NCBI GenBank assembly: GCA_003480165.1
Contig: QUIQ01000003.1
Coordinates: 124,001 to 188,000, forward strand
Length of the DNA stretch: 64,000 nucleotides
DNA from: Firmicutes bacterium AM41-11
Lineage (GTDB): Bacteria > Bacillota_I > Bacilli_A > Erysipelotrichales > Erysipelotrichaceae
Direction: 5' to 3'
Shown one piece after another: positions 61,686 to 64,000 of the stretch (position 1 is its first letter; every line of letters begins with the position of its first letter). A model generated the notes under the pieces. It saw nothing but the letters and a program-made list of their open reading frames with translations, did not search any database and was not told where the DNA came from. The position numbers and the translations under genes were made by a program.

Positions 61686-61901
61686 TTAACCGAACAGTCC
61701 GGAGAGCAGAGGTACAAGGGTGGTGCCGATGAGGGCAACACCGCCGCCAGCCATGAGCTGCTTCATGCCCTGGGACTTTGCGCCGGGGTTATCGTTGCCG
61801 TAGCCCTCAAGCAGATTGATTGCACCCCAGATGCCAAGACCTGCGCCCAGAGCGATAACGAGAGTCTGAAGAACGGTTACTGCGCTATTGAAAAATGCCA
61901 T
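61686..61901 (-). CDS. Maff2-family small membrane protein
   Basis: 71 residues: MAFFNSAVTVLQTLVIALGA, GLGIWGAINLLEGYG and GVALIGTTLVPLLSGLFG, the standard Maff2 sequence (two glycine-rich membrane helices, VirB2/pilin-like size). It is always found beside VirB6 in these ICEs and may be the pilin-like subunit. Confidence 0.88.
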   Translation of the reverse strand: MAFFNSAVTVLQTLVIALGAGLGIWGAINLLEGYGNDNPGAKSQGMKQLMAGGGVALIGTTLVPLLSGLFG

Positions 61902-61942
61902 AATATTTTCCTCCTAAAATTTGAAATTGTTTTGAGAATAGA

Positions 61943-61986
61943 AAAAGCCCTCCGTACTACCGGCATCAAAACCGGACGGAAGGCTT
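61943..61986 (-). terminator. Hairpin between XRE regulator and maff2
   Basis: AAGCCCTCCGT and ACGGAAGGCTT arms around CCGG/CCGG, overlapping the stop of the XRE gene; probably reduces read-through into the channel genes. Confidence 0.6.
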
Positions 61987-62377
61987 AGTTTACGAGAATC
62001 TTTTCAAGGAACTCCTCGACGGTTATCACGCCAAGTTTCTGTTCCATTCTGCTTCTTGCATATTCAGTTTCACAATCATATATATCACCACCACCTTTCA
62101 TAAGAAACAGCCAATACATTGACTGCAACAAATCTTCACGAGAAGCACAGATTGTCGGTGAAAAAACGACAGGTGAAACCTTCAGAACCTCTGCGAGTTT
62201 CGCTGTGGTTTCTGCATTAGGGGTTCGAGCGTTTTTCTCATACTGAGCAATACGGACATCCGCTGTTTTCTCGGAATACCCCATCAGGAGTCCAAGCTCT
62301 TTCTGGGTAAGGCGGCGAAATCGTCTAACGAACTTCAATCGCTGCCCAATAGAGGTATCCGTGATCCACCAAGTCAT
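61985..62377 (-). CDS. XRE-family regulator inside the transfer operon
   Basis: 130 residues with a helix-turn-helix (LTQKELGLLMGYSEKTADVR) and a C-terminal part KLGVITVEEFLEKILVN. It sits between the VirD4 coupling gene and Maff2, followed by a terminator, so it may tune expression of the channel genes. Confidence 0.78.
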   Translation of the reverse strand: MTWWITDTSIGQRLKFVRRFRRLTQKELGLLMGYSEKTADVRIAQYEKNARTPNAETTAKLAEVLKVSPVVFSPTICASREDLLQSMYWLFLMKGGGDIYDCETEYARSRMEQKLGVITVEEFLEKILVN

Positions 62378-62382
62378 TTTTT

Positions 62383-62703
62383 TTACACCTCGCTTTCTGC
62401 AAATTCTCGATATACAACCTCATTTTTTGCTCTGCGCTTGCCTACGGCTTCACTGGGAGCAAGGTCAGGGTAGGTTGCCTGCACTTTCTGTCTGCTTCTG
62501 CGGACAGTTTCAAACCCCGGAAAGCTGCGTCTATCCAGTTCCTTCAAAAACACAGGAACCGTCATGGCATGAATGTCGATGCCACGCAGACCGGAATAGT
62601 GTTCCAGTACCATCAGGTACAAATGATTGTCGGTATTTCTTGCCTTGTGGTCGTGTTCCAAGATGTTCTTAACCAGGGCAGATACCGTTTTCAGATTTTC
62701 CAA
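62383..62703 (-). CDS. Hypothetical conserved ICE protein
   Basis: 106 residues, soluble: MENLKTVSALVKNILEHDHK, HLYLMVLEHYSGLRGIDIHA and VRRSRQKVQATYPDLAPSEA. The VRRSRQK and ATYPDL phrases recall replication or packaging accessory proteins of phages and ICEs, but I cannot name it. It lies 5 bases before the XRE gene. Confidence 0.6.
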   Translation of the reverse strand: MENLKTVSALVKNILEHDHKARNTDNHLYLMVLEHYSGLRGIDIHAMTVPVFLKELDRRSFPGFETVRRSRQKVQATYPDLAPSEAVGKRRAKNEVVYREFAESEV

Positions 62704-62715
62704 ACAGAAACCTCC

Positions 62716-64000
62716 TTAATCCGCATCGACTACCACAAACTCATCACCTGCCTTGAGCTTCAACCTTCGACTCAGAAACTGCTCAATGTTGAACTCATTT
62801 CTCTTATCAAAGTCTGATGTGTACTTATAATTGGGGTGCTGCGTCAGATCGTACTTGTCAGAAAGAAACGGTCTGACACCACGCAACTGCAAAATACACT
62901 TGCTGCCATCCAGAACCGCAAGCTCATCTACGCTCGCAAGGTCTTTGCCTAACTTCTGATAATTCAAGCCGTAAGACGGGCTGTTACCTCTGGTGTTGGA
63001 GGTGTTGTAGGTGTCGATAGTTTCTTTTCCCAATGCCTGATTCAGTTCTTTGAGCGTGGTTGGCTCAGAACCACCCAGGAAAATTCGGGAATCCATGTTG
63101 CCGATGATGGTATCGGCATTGTCTTTATAAATGGCTTTCAGCTGTGATTGTGCCTGGAGAACAAGGCAAGCCGATATTTCACGGCTTCGGATTGTCGCTA
63201 CCAGTTTTTCCAGATTGGGAATCTGACCGATGTTTGCCATCTCATCAATCAAGCAGCGCACATGAACCGGCAGTCTGCCGCCGTACACATCATCTGCTTT
63301 CTCGCACAACAAGTTGAACAGCTGTGTGTAAATCATGGAGATCAAAAAATTAAACGTCGCATCCGTATCTGACATAATCAGAAAGAGCGCCGTTTTCTTA
63401 TCTCCGAGAGTATCCAACTGCAACTCGTCATAGGCAGTCACATCTCTGACCTCCTGAATATCAAAAGGAGCCAGACGAGCGCCGCAGGAAATCAAAATCG
63501 ACTTAGCGGTCTTGCCGGCAGCCAGCTTGTATTTTTTATACTGACGGACTGCAAAGTGATTCGGCTTTTTCTTTTCCAGGGCTTCAAACATCAGATCCAC
63601 CGGGTTCTGGAACTCCTCATCATCTTCCCGCACCTCCATTGCGTTCAGGAACTCAATCAGGGTGGAGAAATTCTGTTCCTCAACCGGAGCTTCATAGTGG
63701 ATATATCCGATCAAGGCACAGTAGAGCAGCGTTTCCGCCTTCGTCCAGAACTCATCACCGGCTTTTCCATCACCCTTTGTGTTGGCAATCAGCGTTGTCA
63801 CCAGTTTCAGAATGTCTTTTTCTGAATGGATATAGGCAAATGGGTTATAGTGCATCGACTTCTGAAAGTTGATGGTGTTGAAAATCTTGATGGTGTAGCC
63901 ATGCTTCAAAAGGGCGTTGCCGCACTCAATCACGATGCTGCCTTTCGGGTCAGTGACCACATAGGAACTGTGCATCTGGAGAAGGTTTGGCTTCAACCAA
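62716..64000 (-). CDS. virD4: VirD4/TraG-type coupling protein, C-terminal part (cut by window edge)
   Basis: The frame is open to the right edge, so the N-terminal membrane helices and Walker A lie outside. The visible ~428 residues start around PNLLQMHSSYVVTDPKGSIV (Walker A-adjacent strand), with VRCLIDEMANIGQIPNLEKL (Walker B) and SACLVLQAQSQLKAIYKDNA (sensor) typical of T4SS coupling proteins, which pass the relaxase-DNA complex to the channel. The downstream gene begins 12 bases after its stop. Confidence 0.9.
   Translation of the reverse strand, partial: WLKPNLLQMHSSYVVTDPKGSIVIECGNALLKHGYTIKIFNTINFQKSMHYNPFAYIHSEKDILKLVTTLIANTKGDGKAGDEFWTKAETLLYCALIGYIHYEAPVEEQNFSTLIEFLNAMEVREDDEEFQNPVDLMFEALEKKKPNHFAVRQYKKYKLAAGKTAKSILISCGARLAPFDIQEVRDVTAYDELQLDTLGDKKTALFLIMSDTDATFNFLISMIYTQLFNLLCEKADDVYGGRLPVHVRCLIDEMANIGQIPNLEKLVATIRSREISACLVLQAQSQLKAIYKDNADTIIGNMDSRIFLGGSEPTTLKELNQALGKETIDTYNTSNTRGNSPSYGLNYQKLGKDLASVDELAVLDGSKCILQLRGVRPFLSDKYDLTQHPNYKYTSDFDKRNEFNIEQFLSRRLKLKAGDEFVVVDAD

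Larger units (their letters stand above)
23868..64000. mobile_element. Integrative and conjugative element of Tn1549/CTn type (left ~40 kb)
   Basis: The content runs in the order expected of a Firmicutes ICE: att, integrase, HTH/excisionase genes, regulatory genes, antibiotic-resistance and effector cargo, then relaxase, MobC, giant methylase-helicase, TTRAP, TopB, DUF4366, DUF4315, NlpC/P60, VirB4, PrgI, VirB6, Maff2 and VirD4. The right end, the remaining replication genes and the intact tRNA lie outside the window. GC content is visibly higher than in the left 23 kb, except in the 29-39 kb cargo. Confidence 0.88.

Noticed and set aside
1..64000. CRISPR array
   Set aside because: No series of regularly spaced short repeats was found; the repeats seen are att sites, IS copies, inverted repeats and protein-coding duplications.

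Overview
The window suggests a low-GC Bacillota host. The tandem lipoproteins, Ydj-type envelope operon, degraded ISL3-type insertion sequences and leucine-rich surface protein would fit an Erysipelotrichales-like gut or oral species; this is an inference, because no rRNA or complete marker gene is present. From about 24 kb rightwards the DNA is visibly more GC-rich in the conjugation backbone, as expected for an integrative and conjugative element (ICE) of the Tn1549/CTn type that moves among gut Firmicutes.

Layout. 1-1.5 kb: the 5' part of metY and a short-chain dehydrogenase. 1.83-23.9 kb: a decayed island bounded by two identical 45-bp direct repeats (1833-1877 and 23868-23912). Each repeat is the 3' half of a tRNA-Arg(CCT) gene, from anticodon loop to CCA, read on the minus strand. 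Inside lie the 3' remnant of a tyrosine integrase fused in frame to a broken leucine-rich-repeat protein; a 13-gene minus-strand operon (14.8 to 3.57 kb) of two zinc-finger proteins, seven related lipoproteins plus a larger one, and homologues of YdjI (SPFH), YdjG (zinc ribbon) and YdjH (TPM); a solute-binding lipoprotein with a membrane LuxR-type regulator broken by a 28-bp tandem duplication; and two degenerate ISL3-type elements flanking a MgtC/Nif3-like pair.

23.9-64 kb: an ICE, left end in the window, right end outside. It starts with an intact integrase of the same family as the remnant at 2.1 kb, a triple-repeat helix-turn-helix protein, an excisionase-like protein and a MazF-like toxin, then an ImmR/ImmA-type repressor and protease pair. 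At 31.2-35.3 kb a second tyrosine recombinase is flanked by perfect 25-bp inverted repeats. A consensus promoter inside that segment points out towards a small XRE regulator and erm(B), followed by remnants of an epsilon-zeta toxin-antitoxin pair split by a P-loop kinase gene. At 35.8-39.2 kb a plus-strand cargo cluster encodes two proteins with near-duplicate WXG100-like N-termini and different C-termini (ParB-like; zinc metalloprotease), then two small proteins and an M48 membrane protease. From 39.5 kb to the end the minus-strand transfer module holds relaxase, MobC, a 2776-residue methylase-helicase containing a nested tnpV gene, TTRAP, topoisomerase III, a DUF4143 ATPase, an NlpC/P60 hydrolase, VirB4, PrgI, VirB6, Maff2 and part of the VirD4 coupling protein.

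How they work together. Relaxase, MobC, helicase and TopB process the DNA. VirD4, VirB4, VirB6, PrgI and the NlpC/P60 hydrolase form the transfer channel. Integrase and the HTH proteins control excision at the tRNA site, and ImmR/ImmA probably set when. The most interesting candidates are the possible invertible promoter in front of erm(B), the WXG-like effector cluster, the 13-gene lipoprotein/SPFH operon and the tnpV gene nested inside the helicase.
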